From contig BSBK01006391.1 in NCBI GenBank assembly GCA_027943335.1, positions 1 to 64,000 of the forward strand: a DNA stretch of 64,000 bases, read 5' to 3'. This document shows, in pieces, positions 63,420 to 64,000 of the stretch (positions are counted from its first letter, which is position 1; each line of letters opens with the position of its first letter). The notes below the pieces were generated by a model, which saw nothing but the letters and a program-made list of their open reading frames with translations, ran no database searches and was not told the DNA's origin. Source of the stretch: Chamaecyparis obtusa (Eukaryota; Streptophyta; Pinopsida; Cupressales; Cupressaceae). Made by a program: the position numbers and the translations under genes.

Positions 63420-64000
63420 TGTTGGTTGTGGATTATTTCCTTTGATCTTCAACTTGCAGATTTACACTTTGATGGATAATTTAAATAAAACTCTGACTCT
63501 ATCACCACTCCAAAGTCCACAAGGAAGAGGGCCAACTAACAAGGATCAAAAGATCCTTTTACACTTTGAGCTTCAGTGCTTAGGTGGGTGTACCCTTGAC
63601 TCACTTCTCTAAAGGAGTCTAAAACAATATTCCACTATATCTCATATAAGATTGTTAAAGATTTATCAAGAAATGTTTGTGTTTGTAGTTGTTAACCATG
63701 CATACCTAAAGAGGAAGGACCAGTGCCTTATCCCAGGGCCAGAGTCACCTAATTGTATACCTCAACTGAATACCTCAAATCAAACACAATGGAATCTGAG
63801 GTAAGTGTTTTGCCTATTACCCCTTTCCCTCAAGCACAAGGACATCAAATTCTACACCTGACTGCAAACTCACTAAATTCACCTAGAAGACTTTAATCCT
63901 AACTTTGTTAGGAACTCAAATATAAATTCAAAATACTCTTTGTTCACCATATGTTAGCACACTTTATGAAACTAACATATATGAGCTCAGAGACAAGCAA
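63420..64000 (-). repeat. 5' LTR of the Tat/Ogre-like element (partial)
   Basis: Starts TGTTGGTTGTGG in plus orientation and matches 53473-54055. Runs off the window. Confidence 0.88.

Larger units (their letters stand above)
53473..64000 (-). mobile_element. Ty3/gypsy, Tat/Ogre-like element with a second RNase H (5' LTR cut by window end)
   Basis: LTR copies at 53473 and 63420 onward differ at about 24 of ~580 aligned positions (my count, about 4%). Between them, on the minus strand: Arg-tRNA-like primer site, long gag with an N-terminal extension, protease, archaeal-type RNase H, RT, RNase H, integrase. One frame runs from 63106 to 58724 with stops only, then shifts. The domain set points to the Tat group that includes Ogre. 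Confidence 0.85.

Overview
The window is repeat-dense, AT-rich plant nuclear DNA. I see no intact host gene, rRNA or tRNA. Almost everything recognisable is a decayed transposable element or a piece of one, and most elements lie on the minus strand. The mix suggests a large gymnosperm (probably conifer) genome: Ty3/gypsy, Ty1/copia, LINE and CACTA elements nested in each other, long TA microsatellites, and stop codons of the kind left by cytosine methylation. The conifer assignment is inference from style; no host gene confirms it.

Layout. 1-2095 (-) is a broken, unrecognised element ORF with a TATA box just upstream. 3774-5333 is a diverged lone LTR that runs into a TA array. 7948-18107 (-) is a large LTR element with only a gag-like ORF (a LARD-type, non-autonomous design). 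Its internal region may hold a further 4.4 kb insertion (10878-15306). 18499-37190 (-) is a Ty3/gypsy chromovirus: gag, protease, RT, RNase H, integrase and a chromodomain. Its gag is split by a 12.8 kb CACTA element (23118-35962) with a 3-bp TAT target duplication. That CACTA element has no visible transposase. It holds dense palindromic repeats, three probable captured plant gene fragments, and two younger solo LTRs (26825-28849 and 31207-32170), each with its own 5-bp target duplication.

37319-44473 (-) is a Ty1/copia element with an initiator-Met-type primer site. 44951-51644 (+) is a decayed coding region that I read as an undescribed transposase-like family. It is split by a 5'-truncated LINE (46042-50899, -) that carries an extra ORF after its RNase H. 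51645-53472 holds TA arrays and a foldback repeat. 53473-64000 (-) is a Tat/Ogre-like Ty3/gypsy element that carries a second RNase H domain upstream of RT; the window ends inside its 5' LTR.

History. The nesting gives an order of events: LARD, then the TA array in its LTR, then the chromovirus, then the CACTA element, then the solo LTRs. On the other side, the transposase-like element came before the LINE. The coding elements are all dead. In the Tat/Ogre-like element 13 of 17 in-frame stops are TAG, which fits CAG-to-TAG decay at methylated CHG sites. The most interesting parts are the gene-capturing CACTA element with its palindromic arrays, the transposase-like family, the LINE with a third ORF, and the RNase H placed ahead of RT.
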